In this document: positions 7,889 to 16,213 of the stretch, piece after piece
Position numbering within the stretch: position 1 is the first letter of the stretch
How the letters are laid out: each line of letters begins with the position of its first letter
From: CAZKEG01 sp964601575
GTDB taxonomy: Bacteria > Desulfobacterota > Thermodesulfobacteria > Thermodesulfobacteriales > Thermodesulfatatoraceae
Reading direction: 5' to 3'
Assembly (NCBI GenBank): GCA_964601575.1
Contig: CAZROA010000103.1
Location: 1 to 19,937, forward strand
Length of the DNA stretch: 19,937 nt
Notes under the pieces: model-generated
The model's database searches: none
What the model was told of the DNA's origin: nothing
What the model saw: only the letters and a program-made list of their open reading frames with translations
Program-made: the position numbers and the translations under genes

Positions 7889-9454
7889 TTAAGCCAATCG
7901 ACGGCAGACTTCTTTGACTAATTCTTCCACCGAACGAGTGGTTTCTAGGGTAAGCAGTCTTTCTGGTGGGATTTCATCGGGGCCTTCAAAGACTTCTTTT
8001 TGTGTGAGATAGATCTCCCAGCGGCCATCAGAAGGTTCACCGTCCTTGCGGGCCCGTTCCTCAAAGCGCCTTTTGATCACCTCATCCGGGGCCTGGCAAA
8101 AGACAAAGAGGACCGAGGCCTGGAGATCTTTCATCTTTTCTAGGACCATCTGGCGGAAGGCCTTGGAACGAAAGGTAGCGTCAAGGACCACGTCTCGCCC
8201 TTGTTTGAGTTCTCTGGCCGCATACTCGGCCAAGGCCTGATAAGTCTGCTCGGTCATCTCCGGGCTATAGATCCCTTGGCCAAAGGGTTCGTAATGGTGT
8301 TCTTCAGGGGGGATCTCAAGGAGCCTTTTCCGGACAATATCTGAATTATAATAAGAGGCCAGGAGCTTTTCGGCCAAAGCCCGGGCCAGAGTGCTTTTTC
8401 CCGTGCCTGAAAGGCCAAAGACCACGATCAAGACCGGTTTTCCCCCGGCATATCGGTAGGCCAGATCAAAATATTTACGGGCCTCTCTTAAGCTCTTTTC
8501 CTTGGTCTCCTGATCTACCTCCGGCGAGGCCCAGGTAAAACAGCCGATCTTTCCCCGGACATAGGCCCGATAGCACTTGTAAAAATCAAGGATCTCGTAA
8601 AGCCCTTGATCTCCAGAAAGGGCAATATAGCGCTCGATAAAATAGCGGGAGAGTTCTTCAAGGCCGTGAAAATCAAGATCCATGGCCAAAAAGGCCAGGT
8701 CCTGAGCGACGTCACCGCAGCGGAAACGATCGTTAAACTCGATGCAGTCAAAGACGTAGACGTCGCCCTTGTCCTGGTCAAAACAGATATTGGCGGAATA
8801 AAGGTCCCCGTGTCCATCGCGGATAAAGCCCTGCCTGATCCGTTCTTCAAAGAGGGAAGCCTTCTCCTTCATAAAGGCCCGGGACCAGGAGACAATATGC
8901 TCGTATCTCTTCTCAGAAAGGGTAAGCCCTACAAAATCCTTGGTTTGGGAAAAGTTTTCCTCCACATTGAAGGAGATCGTCTCTAAAGACCCATATTGAT
9001 TGACCTCAGGGCCGGTGGCGGCGGTCTGATAAAAAGGGACCAATTTTCGGACCAGAAGGTCAATATGCTCCTTGGTAAGCCTTCCCTGGGCGATGAGGCG
9101 GCCCATCATGCCTTCTTCTGGAAGGCGCCTCATCTTAACCGCCCATTCCACGACCCGACCCTTTCCTTCAAAGACGTGACGCCCGTCTTCTTCGGTGACC
9201 GGGACCACCCCGATATAGATCTCTCCGCAGAGCCTGCGGTTTAGTTCTACTTCGCGCTGGCAAAAAAAGAGGCGTTTCTCAAGGGTGGTAAAGTCAAGGA
9301 AGCCAAAATCCACCGGTTTTTTGATCTTGTAGACCAGATCATCGGCCAGAAACACATAAGAGATATGGGTTTGGACGAGTTCCACCCGCCTTGGCCAGTG
9401 AGGATAGGCCTCTTTTGAGAGCAGATCCTCGACCAGTTTAGGCAGATCACCCAT
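7889..9454 (-). CDS. Two-domain kinase: aminoglycoside-phosphotransferase fold plus P-loop kinase
   Basis: The 521-residue product fuses two kinase folds. The first part (about 1-335) is APH/choline-kinase-like: HGDLYSANICF at 215-225 is the catalytic loop (D217, N222), and D236 in FDCIEF takes the metal-binding place. The second part (340-521) is a small-molecule AAA/zeta-toxin-like P-loop kinase with GLSGTGKS at 347-354, SDIVRKRL at 371 and VLDATF near 423-428. The arrangement matches the widespread bacterial family described as APH family/ATP-binding protein (COG2187 plus COG0645), whose substrate is unknown. The name does not imply drug resistance. The start at 9454 has an AAAGGAGG site. 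It follows purM by 65 bases on the same strand and may be co-transcribed. Stop codon TAA. Confidence 0.85.
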   Translation of the reverse strand: MGDLPKLVEDLLSKEAYPHWPRRVELVQTHISYVFLADDLVYKIKKPVDFGFLDFTTLEKRLFFCQREVELNRRLCGEIYIGVVPVTEEDGRHVFEGKGRVVEWAVKMRRLPEEGMMGRLIAQGRLTKEHIDLLVRKLVPFYQTAATGPEVNQYGSLETISFNVEENFSQTKDFVGLTLSEKRYEHIVSWSRAFMKEKASLFEERIRQGFIRDGHGDLYSANICFDQDKGDVYVFDCIEFNDRFRCGDVAQDLAFLAMDLDFHGLEELSRYFIERYIALSGDQGLYEILDFYKCYRAYVRGKIGCFTWASPEVDQETKEKSLREARKYFDLAYRYAGGKPVLIVVFGLSGTGKSTLARALAEKLLASYYNSDIVRKRLLEIPPEEHHYEPFGQGIYSPEMTEQTYQALAEYAARELKQGRDVVLDATFRSKAFRQMVLEKMKDLQASVLFVFCQAPDEVIKRRFEERARKDGEPSDGRWEIYLTQKEVFEGPDEIPPERLLTLETTRSVEELVKEVCRRLA

Positions 9455-9519
9455 GGGTGCCTCCTTTACAAGCTTTCCTACAGACTAGTCCAACTTGTGG
9501 TCAAACTTCAAGGGCAGGC

Positions 9520-10572
9520 CTAGAGGATGGTCACCGGGGCATCATCTGGTTCTCTGGCCTCGATGTGGCCGATGACAAAGACCTCCTCGTTTACCCCTTT
9601 TAAGATGAGTTGGGCCTCTTGGACTTGTTCCTCAGGCAGGATGAGGACCAGACCAATGCCGCAATTAAAGGTGCGGAACATCTCTTCTTCCGGGATGCGT
9701 CCTTTTTCCTGAAGGAAAGAAAAGATAGGCGGTACCGACCAGGAGTCCTTCTTGATGATGGCCTTACACCCCCGGGGGAGGACCCGGGCAATATTGTCGT
9801 AAAATCCTCCTCCGGTGATATGGGCCACGCCCTTTACCTTGAGGCCATGCCGGATGAGATTGAGCACCGAGCGCACATAAATCCTGGTCGGGCGGAGGAG
9901 TTCTTCGGCCAAGGGGCGTTCCAGGCCTTCAGGCTGGTTGTCGAGAGAAAGCCCCAGTTCTTCGAAGATGATCTTGCGCACCAGGGAAAAACCGTTGCTA
10001 TGGAGCCCGTTTGAGGCCAGCCCAATGATCTGGTCCCCTACGGAGATCTCTGAGCCATCGATGACCGTTTCTCGATCGACTACGCCCACGGTAAAGCCGA
10101 CGCAATCATACTCACCAGGGGCATACATCCCAGGCATCTCCGCCGTCTCCCCGCCGATAAGGGAACACTCTGCCTGTTTACAACCCTCAGCAATCCCTTC
10201 CAAGAGCTCAAGGGCAATTTCTTCATCCAGCCGCCCAAAGGCTATGTAATCCAGAAAGAAAAGCGGCGTGGCGCCGGTGACCACGATGTCATTGACGCAC
10301 ATGGCCACCAGGTCGAGGCCGATACCCCGGTGTTTGCCGGCCATGGCCGCGATCTTTATCTTCGTCCCCACGCCGTCGGTAGAGGCCACCAGGACCGGGT
10401 TTTTATAACGACTGGTGTCCAAGGCAAAGAGCCCGGCGAAACCGCCGATCTCGGTGATCACCCCACGCCGAAAGGTATCAGCGGCCAGTTTTTTGATCTG
10501 ATCTACCAGGCGATTGGCGCGGTCGATATCTACCCCGGCCTCGGCGTAACGGCTAGCTTTCTTAGTAGGCAT
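9520..10572 (-). CDS. purM: Phosphoribosylformylglycinamidine cyclo-ligase (AIR synthetase)
   Basis: PurM closes the imidazole ring of the purine precursor, using ATP to turn FGAM into AIR. Visible motifs are YAEAGVDID near the N-terminus, STDGVGTK, GGETAEMPGMY, SNGLHSNGFSLVR and HITGGGFYDNIARVLP. I chose the ATG at 10572 (350 residues) because it places the protein start where other PurM proteins begin (near xxxYxxAGVDID) and matches the usual length of about 345. In-frame starts at 10584 and 10617 are possible but have no better ribosome site. The gene overlaps the end of the upstream glutamate synthase gene by 11 bases, so translation is probably coupled. Purine synthesis uses glutamine heavily, which fits this neighbour. 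Stop codon TAG. Confidence 0.96.
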   Translation of the reverse strand: MPTKKASRYAEAGVDIDRANRLVDQIKKLAADTFRRGVITEIGGFAGLFALDTSRYKNPVLVASTDGVGTKIKIAAMAGKHRGIGLDLVAMCVNDIVVTGATPLFFLDYIAFGRLDEEIALELLEGIAEGCKQAECSLIGGETAEMPGMYAPGEYDCVGFTVGVVDRETVIDGSEISVGDQIIGLASNGLHSNGFSLVRKIIFEELGLSLDNQPEGLERPLAEELLRPTRIYVRSVLNLIRHGLKVKGVAHITGGGFYDNIARVLPRGCKAIIKKDSWSVPPIFSFLQEKGRIPEEEMFRTFNCGIGLVLILPEEQVQEAQLILKGVNEEVFVIGHIEAREPDDAPVTIL

Positions 10573-11305
10573 AGAGTTTTCCATAGGGACGGTGCGTTTG
10601 TGGCCTGATCTTGACAAAAGACTCGGCCATTACCGTTTCCAAATCTAAACCAAAATCCTGACAATAGTCTTCGAGGTAACCCCGAAGGATCTTTTCGTCC
10701 TCTTGATCCGTTTCCTCAATCTTTAAACCCTGCCCTAATTGGGTCTCCGGAAGAGAGCCGCGGATGTAAATTACCCCGCCATGCATCCCGGTCCCCAAAA
10801 AGATCCCAGCCAACGGGCGCTTGGGATAACGGGAGTTGATCCCGAGCAGGATGATGACCCCACCAGCCATATACTCACCCAAGAAATCCCCGGCCTTACC
10901 CCCGATAATGATCACCGGGATCTTATCCATATAGGCCTTCATGTGGATACCCACCCGATAACCCACATCAGACTCGACATGGATCTTACCGCCGCGCATG
11001 GCGTATCCGACCACATCGCCGGCCATCCCGCGCACGACGATCTTCCCGTCATCCATGGTATTCCCAGCCCCGTCCTGGGTGTTGCCGTGTACCGTGAGCA
11101 AAGGGCCGCGCATAAAGGCCCCGAGATCAAGCCCCGGGGTCCCATAGATATCGATCTTGACCTCAGCCGAGACACCGGCAGCCAGGTAACGTTGGCCGTT
11201 TACGTTCTTAAGGACGATCTCCTTTTCACCCTGGGCAATGGCTGCCCGGAGCATCTTGTTCACCTCGCGATAATGAATGTCTTTGGCGTCTATCTCAAAA
11301 GCCAT
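10562..11305 (-). CDS. Archaeal-type glutamate synthase, GXGXG (alpha-3) subunit
   Basis: The 247-residue product corresponds to the C-terminal beta-helix domain of large glutamate synthase subunits (the GltB alpha-3 region, GlxC-like in archaea). Repeating G-x-x-G-x-x-x-G motifs run from about residue 73 to 178, for example GNTQDGAGN, GMAGDVVGYAMRGG, GGKAGDFLGEYMAGG and GTGMHGGVIYIRG. The domain is structural and holds the ammonia-tunnel subunits together. I chose the ATG at 11305, four bases after the amidotransferase stop, because it has a GAGGAGGAAGAG ribosome site and starts the conserved region. The longer frame to 11428 only adds sequence that overlaps the amidotransferase gene. Stop codon TAA, overlapping purM. 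Confidence 0.93.
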   Translation of the reverse strand: MAFEIDAKDIHYREVNKMLRAAIAQGEKEIVLKNVNGQRYLAAGVSAEVKIDIYGTPGLDLGAFMRGPLLTVHGNTQDGAGNTMDDGKIVVRGMAGDVVGYAMRGGKIHVESDVGYRVGIHMKAYMDKIPVIIIGGKAGDFLGEYMAGGVIILLGINSRYPKRPLAGIFLGTGMHGGVIYIRGSLPETQLGQGLKIEETDQEDEKILRGYLEDYCQDFGLDLETVMAESFVKIRPQTHRPYGKLYAY

Positions 11306-11309
11306 GGCC

Positions 11310-12506
11310 CTACTCTTCCTCCTCTTCTTCCTCGGCCTCGGGGAAACGACAGACCGGTGTGGAGATGGCAAAGGCCTCTGCCCGGAGATAACTCCGTTGA
11401 TTAGGAATGGTATCGGGTTCAAGCTCAACGATCACCGGTTCACCGGCCTTGGGGCACCAGACTTCATCTGGATTAGGACAGATGGCCCGAATAGCCGCCT
11501 CTTCACTGGCCATGTAATAGAAATCGCCTTTTCTAGCCGCCACCAAAGGCCTAAGCTTGACTCGATCGTTCAACCCGACCAAACCGCCGTTGTAGGCAAA
11601 TAGGATGGCAAAGGGGCCATTTAGCATGGCCGCTCCGTAAACCGCCCGCACAGCGGTATAAAGACTCTTTTCCGGTTCCTCCATGCGCTCGATCTCTGAC
11701 CAGAAAGGCGGGGCTAAGGCCGTGCAGGCCACCTCTATGGGGAGACGGTGGCGTCTGATCAGGAGATCCAGGAGATAGGCCACCACCTCGGTGTCGGTAA
11801 GGAGGGTACAGTGATAGCCGAACATCTCCAAATACCGGCGGTTGGTGCCGTAGCTAGAGATCTCACCGTTGTGGACAATGGACCAATCAAGGATGGTAAA
11901 GGGATGGGCCCCACCCCACCAGCCGGGGGTATTGGTTGGAAAACGATTGTGGGCTGTCCAGATGTAGGCAGAATATTCCTCCAGACGGAAGAAGTTGGCG
12001 ATTTGGTCAGGAAAACCTACGCCCTTAAAGGCCCCCATGTTTCGTCCTGAGGAGATGACATAGGCCCCGGAGACATTGGTGTTGATGCGCATGACCAGCT
12101 CGACCATATAGTCGTCTTCGTCAACAGTCCCTTCACAAACGTCGCGCAACTCCCCTTCATACCGAGGCTTGACAAAATATCGCCTGAAACGCGGCGGGCT
12201 TTCGATCCCAGGGGTGGGACGGGTGGGAATGCGCTCCTGATGGACCAAATAACACCGATGGGACAGGATCTCTTCTACCTCCTTCAAGGCACGTTTGTGA
12301 TCGGCCATGATATGTAGGCAATAATAATCCTTAAACTCTGGATAGATGCCATAGGCGGCAAAACCCGCCCCCAGGCCATTTCCACGCTCGCGCTGATTAC
12401 AGATGGACTCGATGACTATCTCACCTTTGATCAGCTCACCCTTCCGGTTGATAATCCCCGAAAGACCGCAACCTGAAATCTCTTTGTTGGGTAAAAAGAT
12501 GTCCAT
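11310..12506 (-). CDS. Archaeal-type glutamate synthase, class II glutamine amidotransferase subunit
   Basis: This 398-residue protein is a stand-alone Ntn-type amidotransferase like the first domain of GltB (GlxB-like). It releases ammonia from glutamine for the FMN subunit. C13 in SGCGLSG is the likely nucleophile, exposed after removal of a 12-residue propeptide. Other glutaminase motifs are HNRFPTN (186-192), WWGGAHP, HNGEI (212-216) and TDTEV (237-241). The C-terminus is a run of glutamates (about 392-398). Its GAA/GAG codons also form the purine-rich ribosome site of the next gene. The start lies 2 bases after the upstream stop, with GGGAGAG as ribosome site, so translation with the FMN subunit is probably coupled. 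Stop codon TAG. Confidence 0.94.
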   Translation of the reverse strand: MDIFLPNKEISGCGLSGIINRKGELIKGEIVIESICNQRERGNGLGAGFAAYGIYPEFKDYYCLHIMADHKRALKEVEEILSHRCYLVHQERIPTRPTPGIESPPRFRRYFVKPRYEGELRDVCEGTVDEDDYMVELVMRINTNVSGAYVISSGRNMGAFKGVGFPDQIANFFRLEEYSAYIWTAHNRFPTNTPGWWGGAHPFTILDWSIVHNGEISSYGTNRRYLEMFGYHCTLLTDTEVVAYLLDLLIRRHRLPIEVACTALAPPFWSEIERMEEPEKSLYTAVRAVYGAAMLNGPFAILFAYNGGLVGLNDRVKLRPLVAARKGDFYYMASEEAAIRAICPNPDEVWCPKAGEPVIVELEPDTIPNQRSYLRAEAFAISTPVCRFPEAEEEEEEE

Positions 12507-12508
12507 AT

Positions 12509-14095
12509 TTACTCTCCCGCGTGTTTTACACCCAGGATTCTGAGTTCAGTCTCGTTTAAGCCTACGGCCCGAAGTTTGTCACGGTTGCCCCGCAGACTCT
12601 CGATGGAATTCAACCCCATGGCCCCGAGCAATTCCTGGATTTCGTGGGCCCAACCATGGACCAAATTGTAGATCTTTTCAAAGGCCGTGTCTGGATCAAG
12701 GCGTTTGATCAGTTCTGGATTGTTAGTGGCGATACCCCAGGGACACTTACCGGTGAAACAGCGTTGGCACATAGTACAGCCGCAGGCAATAAGGGCCGGG
12801 GTACCAATGTAGACCGCATCGGCCCCCAGGGCGATGGCCTTCACCACGTCGGCGCTGCATCTGATACCTCCAGAGATGACCAAGGAGGCCTGATTACGGA
12901 TGCCCTCCTCACGCAGGCGCTGATCCACCGCGGCCAAGGCCAATTCAATGGGTATGCCGACGTAGTCACGAAACATGGTCGGCGCCGCCCCGGTGCCACC
13001 ACGTAGTCCGTCAAGGACGACCACGTCTGCCCCAGCCCGGACGATACCCGAGGCAATGGCCGGGGCGTTGTGTACGGCAGCGATCTTTACAAAGACGAGT
13101 TTTTTATATTCCGTGGCCTCTTTAAGGGCATAGATCAGGCCGCGTAAGTCTTCGATGGAATAGATGTCATGATGCGGTGCCGGCGATAGGGCGTCTGAGC
13201 CCACGGGGATCATCCTGGTCTTTGAGATCTCTTCGGTGACCTTCTCCCCGGGGAGATGCCCTCCAATGCCAGGCTTGGCCCCCTGACCGATCTTGATCTC
13301 AATGGCCACTCCGGCGTTCAGGTAATCTACATGTAGGCCAAAACGCCCAGAGGCGCATTGGACAATAGTGTTTGAGCCATATTCGTAAAGGGAGGCGTGA
13401 AGACCGCCTTCACCGGTATTGTAGAGCGTGCCCAGTTCTTTAGCCGCCCGGGCCAGCCCCTGATGGACGTGGAGACTGATGGCCCCATAGGACATGGCGG
13501 CAAACATAATCGGGACTTCGAGCTTGATCCAAGGGCCTAGTCTAGTCTTGAGTCGATAACGACCTTCGTCGTCTAGTTCCACCTCTAGTTGATCGGGCTT
13601 TGGCCCAAGGTAGGTGCGCAGTTCCATGGGTTCGCGCAGGGGATCGATCGGCGGGTTGGTCACCTGACAGGCATCCAGGACCAAATGATCCCAGTAATTT
13701 CGGAAAGGCACCGCACACCCGGTGGCCGCCAGCAGCACCCCACCGGTGTCGGCCTGTTTGTAGACGTTTTTAATGAACCACGGCTTCCAGGTATCGTGTT
13801 CCCGAAAGGCCGAGGGGTTTTTCTTGATGACAATGGCCCCAGTGGGGCACATGGCCTCACACCGATGGCACCCTACGCACTTGGAATGATCTTCGGTGAG
13901 GACTTCGCGCTTTTTATCCCACCCATGGGCGCCATAGGTGCATTCGCGGATACAGATCTTGCATTTGATACACTTCTCTAGGTCGCGCTCGATGATAAAA
14001 TCCGGATAGAGCTTACTGAACTGGATCTTCTTTTTCTTGGCCTTTGGGGAGGGTTTTTGCTCTGACGAGGTTTGCTCTTTTTGGGGCTCCACCAT
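12509..14095 (-). CDS. gltB: Archaeal-type glutamate synthase, FMN-binding subunit with N-terminal ferredoxin domain
   Basis: The 528-residue protein forms glutamate from 2-oxoglutarate and ammonia. A lysine-rich, probably disordered tail (1-25) leads to two [4Fe-4S] motifs (C42, C45, C48, C52 and C73, C76, C79, C83). The FMN TIM-barrel domain follows (about 185-490), with SYGAISLHVHQGLA, IGQGAKPGIGGHLPG and DGLRGGTGAAP. The [3Fe-4S] motif is C440-x5-C446-x4-C451. Together with the next two genes it forms a complete three-gene split glutamate synthase, as known from archaea and Thermotoga. No NADPH-oxidising GltD-type subunit is in the window, so reduced ferredoxin or an unseen partner may supply electrons; this is inference. 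The start has GCGGAGG about 5 bases upstream and is the first gene of the run. Stop codon TAA. Confidence 0.95.
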   Translation of the reverse strand: MVEPQKEQTSSEQKPSPKAKKKKIQFSKLYPDFIIERDLEKCIKCKICIRECTYGAHGWDKKREVLTEDHSKCVGCHRCEAMCPTGAIVIKKNPSAFREHDTWKPWFIKNVYKQADTGGVLLAATGCAVPFRNYWDHLVLDACQVTNPPIDPLREPMELRTYLGPKPDQLEVELDDEGRYRLKTRLGPWIKLEVPIMFAAMSYGAISLHVHQGLARAAKELGTLYNTGEGGLHASLYEYGSNTIVQCASGRFGLHVDYLNAGVAIEIKIGQGAKPGIGGHLPGEKVTEEISKTRMIPVGSDALSPAPHHDIYSIEDLRGLIYALKEATEYKKLVFVKIAAVHNAPAIASGIVRAGADVVVLDGLRGGTGAAPTMFRDYVGIPIELALAAVDQRLREEGIRNQASLVISGGIRCSADVVKAIALGADAVYIGTPALIACGCTMCQRCFTGKCPWGIATNNPELIKRLDPDTAFEKIYNLVHGWAHEIQELLGAMGLNSIESLRGNRDKLRAVGLNETELRILGVKHAGE

Positions 14096-14142
14096 TTTTC
14101 CTCCGCACTCTCCGATGGATTGCGAAACTTAATTAGTCTTAC

Positions 14143-14162
14143 AAAAAAATTCAAGTTTTGAA
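14143..14162 (-). terminator. Weak rho-independent terminator candidate after the sigma-54 regulator
   Basis: The minus strand reads TTCAA-AAC-TTGAA followed by seven T. The stem has only five pairs and is AT-rich, but the T run is perfect. It lies 15 bases past the regulator's stop and before the glutamate synthase start. The 81-base spacer must also hold any promoter for the glutamate synthase genes; I see no convincing boxes. Confidence 0.4.
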
Positions 14163-14176
14163 AATTGTACCTTTGG

Positions 14177-15544
14177 TCAGCCTAGGCCGTATTTTTCGAG
14201 TTTATATCGCAAAACACGTTCGGATATACCCAGCAGTTCAGCGGCACGGGCCTTGACCCCTCCGGCCTTTTGCATGGCCTCTTTGATCCTCCTTTTCTCT
14301 AACAAGGCCACCGCTTCAGGTAAAGGCAAGCTTTCCAATAGATCCGAAAGTTCTCCGAGCGAGCTCTCTCCTTTTAAAAACGGAGGGAGGTCTTCACAGG
14401 TGATCAGTTCCTCTTCGGCAAGAATGACCGCCCGCTCCACGATGTTTTCAAGTTCCCGGACGTTTCCAGGAAAGTGATAAGAAAGCAGGGCCTCTAGGGC
14501 CTCTTTACTAAAACCCTTGATCCTTTTGCCGTGTTTTTGATTGAACTTATCTAAAAAGAAGCGGGCCAAGGGGATGATATCTTCCCGCCGCTCACGCAAG
14601 GGAGGAAGCCTTAAGGTGACCACGTTCAAACGCCAATAAAGGTCTTCGCGAAAGCTTCCCTCTTTGACCATCTGTTCTAAGTCCCTGTTGGTGGCGGCGA
14701 TGACCCGCACATCGACCTTAATCTCCTTTAACCCCCCTACCCTTCTAAAGGTCCCTTCTTGAAGGACCCGCAGTAGTTTGGCCTGAAGGGGTAGGGAGAG
14801 ATCGCCTATCTCGTCAAGGAAGATGGTCCCTTGGTGGGCGATTTCAAAGAGCCCTAACTTGGTCTTATCTGCCCCGGTAAAGGCCCCGCGCTCATGCCCA
14901 AAGAGCTCACTCTCAAGGAGCCCTTCGGGGATGGCGGCACAATTGAGTTTTAAAAAGGGTTGATCCCTCCGGGAGCTTAGCCGATGGATGAGGCCACCCA
15001 GGACCTCTTTCCCGGTGCCAGACTCACCAAGGATGAGCACCGTGGCCTCACTTTCGGCCACTTTACGGGCCAGGACCAGGACTTCTTTCATCTTCGGGCT
15101 TTCGGCCACGATCTCCGGGATTTCAGGCGAAGAAACTTCCTCTAATCTTTCCTTCAGGCGTTTGACCTCTCTTTGGAGACGTAGCTCTCGCAAGGCACGA
15201 TCGATGACGAGGAGGAGTTCATCGAGATTAAGGGGCTTGGTGAGATAGTGATAGGCCCCGCGTTTCATGGCCTCCACCGCCCGTTCCACGGTGGCAAAGG
15301 CCGTCATCATCACCACTTGAGTGAGGGGAAACCGGTCCTTGAGTTTGACAAGGAGACCCAAACCATCTTCATCGGGGAGTTTCCAGTCAAGGAGGACCAG
15401 ATCAATGGCTTCTTTTTCAAGGATATCCAGGGCCTTGGTGGCGTTTTCTGCCCCATAGACCTTAAATCCTTTATATTTTAGAAAATCGGTAAGGATCTTT
15501 CGCTGACTATCTTCATCTTCCACCACAAGGATCTGGGCCTTCAT
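14177..15544 (-). CDS. Sigma-54-dependent response regulator, NtrC family
   Basis: The 455-residue protein has three domains in order. A receiver domain (1-120) carries acidic residues D10/E11, phospho-acceptor D53, T81 and K103. An AAA+ sigma-54 activator domain (about 148-385) has Walker A GESGTGKE (173-180), the sigma-54 contact loop GAFTGA (220-225) and Walker B FLDEIG (242-247). A Fis-type helix-turn-helix fills 428-453. All key residues are intact, so it should activate sigma-54 promoters on phosphorylation. The start is the ATG at 15544, with AAGGTGGAG upstream. The open frame extends further to 15931, but that part is antisense to the macro gene and not conserved-looking. No histidine kinase lies next to it, so its signal is unknown. 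Its stop is TGA; the frame ends naturally after the helix-turn-helix. Confidence 0.95.
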   Translation of the reverse strand: MKAQILVVEDEDSQRKILTDFLKYKGFKVYGAENATKALDILEKEAIDLVLLDWKLPDEDGLGLLVKLKDRFPLTQVVMMTAFATVERAVEAMKRGAYHYLTKPLNLDELLLVIDRALRELRLQREVKRLKERLEEVSSPEIPEIVAESPKMKEVLVLARKVAESEATVLILGESGTGKEVLGGLIHRLSSRRDQPFLKLNCAAIPEGLLESELFGHERGAFTGADKTKLGLFEIAHQGTIFLDEIGDLSLPLQAKLLRVLQEGTFRRVGGLKEIKVDVRVIAATNRDLEQMVKEGSFREDLYWRLNVVTLRLPPLRERREDIIPLARFFLDKFNQKHGKRIKGFSKEALEALLSYHFPGNVRELENIVERAVILAEEELITCEDLPPFLKGESSLGELSDLLESLPLPEAVALLEKRRIKEAMQKAGGVKARAAELLGISERVLRYKLEKYGLG

Positions 15545-15655
15545 GATCTCCACCTTAAAAACTAGCTGATTTATATAACACCTCTGGAAAGACTTGGCGC
15601 AAATCCTAACATTATCTTTGAAGACAAGATATTCAAATGGAGAGGAGGGAAAGAG

Positions 15656-16213
15656 ATGAAAGTCCAGATTGGTCCTTGCCATTTGGAGCTTATCGAAGGA
15701 GATATCACCAAACAAGAGACCGAGGCCATTGTCAACGCCGCTAATGAAAGGCTCATCCCAGGCGGTGGGGTGGACGGGGCCATCCACCGGGCTGGTGGGC
15801 CGAGTATCGCCGAGGAGGCCCGAAAGATCGGTCACTGTCCCACCGGAAGCGCGGTGATTACCGGGGCCGGAAATCTTAAGGCCAAGTACGTCATCCATGC
15901 CGTAGGGCCGCGTTACCAAGATGGCCAACACGGGGAACCAGAGCTCCTGGCCAGCGCCTATCGTTCGGCCCTAAAGATTGCCCTTGAACGCGGGATCAAC
16001 TCTCTGGCCTTTCCTTCCCTCAGTACCGGGGCCTATGGCTACCCTTTGCCAGAGGCCGCCCGTATTGCCCTACAGACCATCATCTCCTTTCTCAAGGAAC
16101 ATCAAAAACCCGAATTGGTGCGCATGGTGCTTTTCGGGAAGGAGGCCTATGGGGCTTATGCTGAGGCCCTAAAAGAAATAGCCGCTAAAGAGGGGCTCCA
16201 AGTCGAAGATTAA
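15656..16213 (+). CDS. Macro-domain protein, probable O-acetyl-ADP-ribose deacetylase
   Basis: This 185-residue single-domain protein has the macroD/YmdB-type ADP-ribose pocket: GDIT (15-18), IVNAAN (25-30), the glycine-rich loop GGGVDGAIHRAGG (36-48), GNL-KYVIHAVGP (72-85) and STGAYGYP (123-130). Family members remove ADP-ribose or O-acetyl-ADP-ribose groups in the cytoplasm. It is the first plus-strand gene, divergent from the sigma-54 regulator across 111 bases, with a GGAGAGGAGG ribosome site. It ends in a TAA that overlaps the stop of the opposing J-domain gene. No ADP-ribosyltransferase partner is visible nearby, so a toxin-antitoxin role is not supported here. Confidence 0.93.
   Translation: MKVQIGPCHLELIEGDITKQETEAIVNAANERLIPGGGVDGAIHRAGGPSIAEEARKIGHCPTGSAVITGAGNLKAKYVIHAVGPRYQDGQHGEPELLASAYRSALKIALERGINSLAFPSLSTGAYGYPLPEAARIALQTIISFLKEHQKPELVRMVLFGKEAYGAYAEALKEIAAKEGLQVED

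Noticed and set aside
7889..9454. Antibiotic-resistance aminoglycoside phosphotransferase
   Set aside because: The fold resembles APH, but the fused P-loop kinase and the overall pattern match a housekeeping-like family of unknown substrate.
10573..10617. Longer purM start at 10617 or 10584
   Set aside because: The extra residues are not typical of PurM and no clear ribosome site precedes them; kept only as an alternative.
14177..14179. The regulator's TGA as a second selenocysteine codon
   Set aside because: The protein is complete after the Fis-type helix-turn-helix. The frame beyond holds only 16 sense codons without family resemblance, and no SECIS-like hairpin follows.
15590..15606. 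Sigma-54 promoter (TTGGCGC... near 15594) in the regulator-macro spacer
   Set aside because: The -24 half is partial and the -12 half (CTAAC) does not match TTGCA.
15545..15931. A 129-residue N-terminal extension of the sigma-54 regulator
   Set aside because: It is antisense to the macro-domain gene, and the receiver domain begins exactly at the ATG at 15544 with a good ribosome site.
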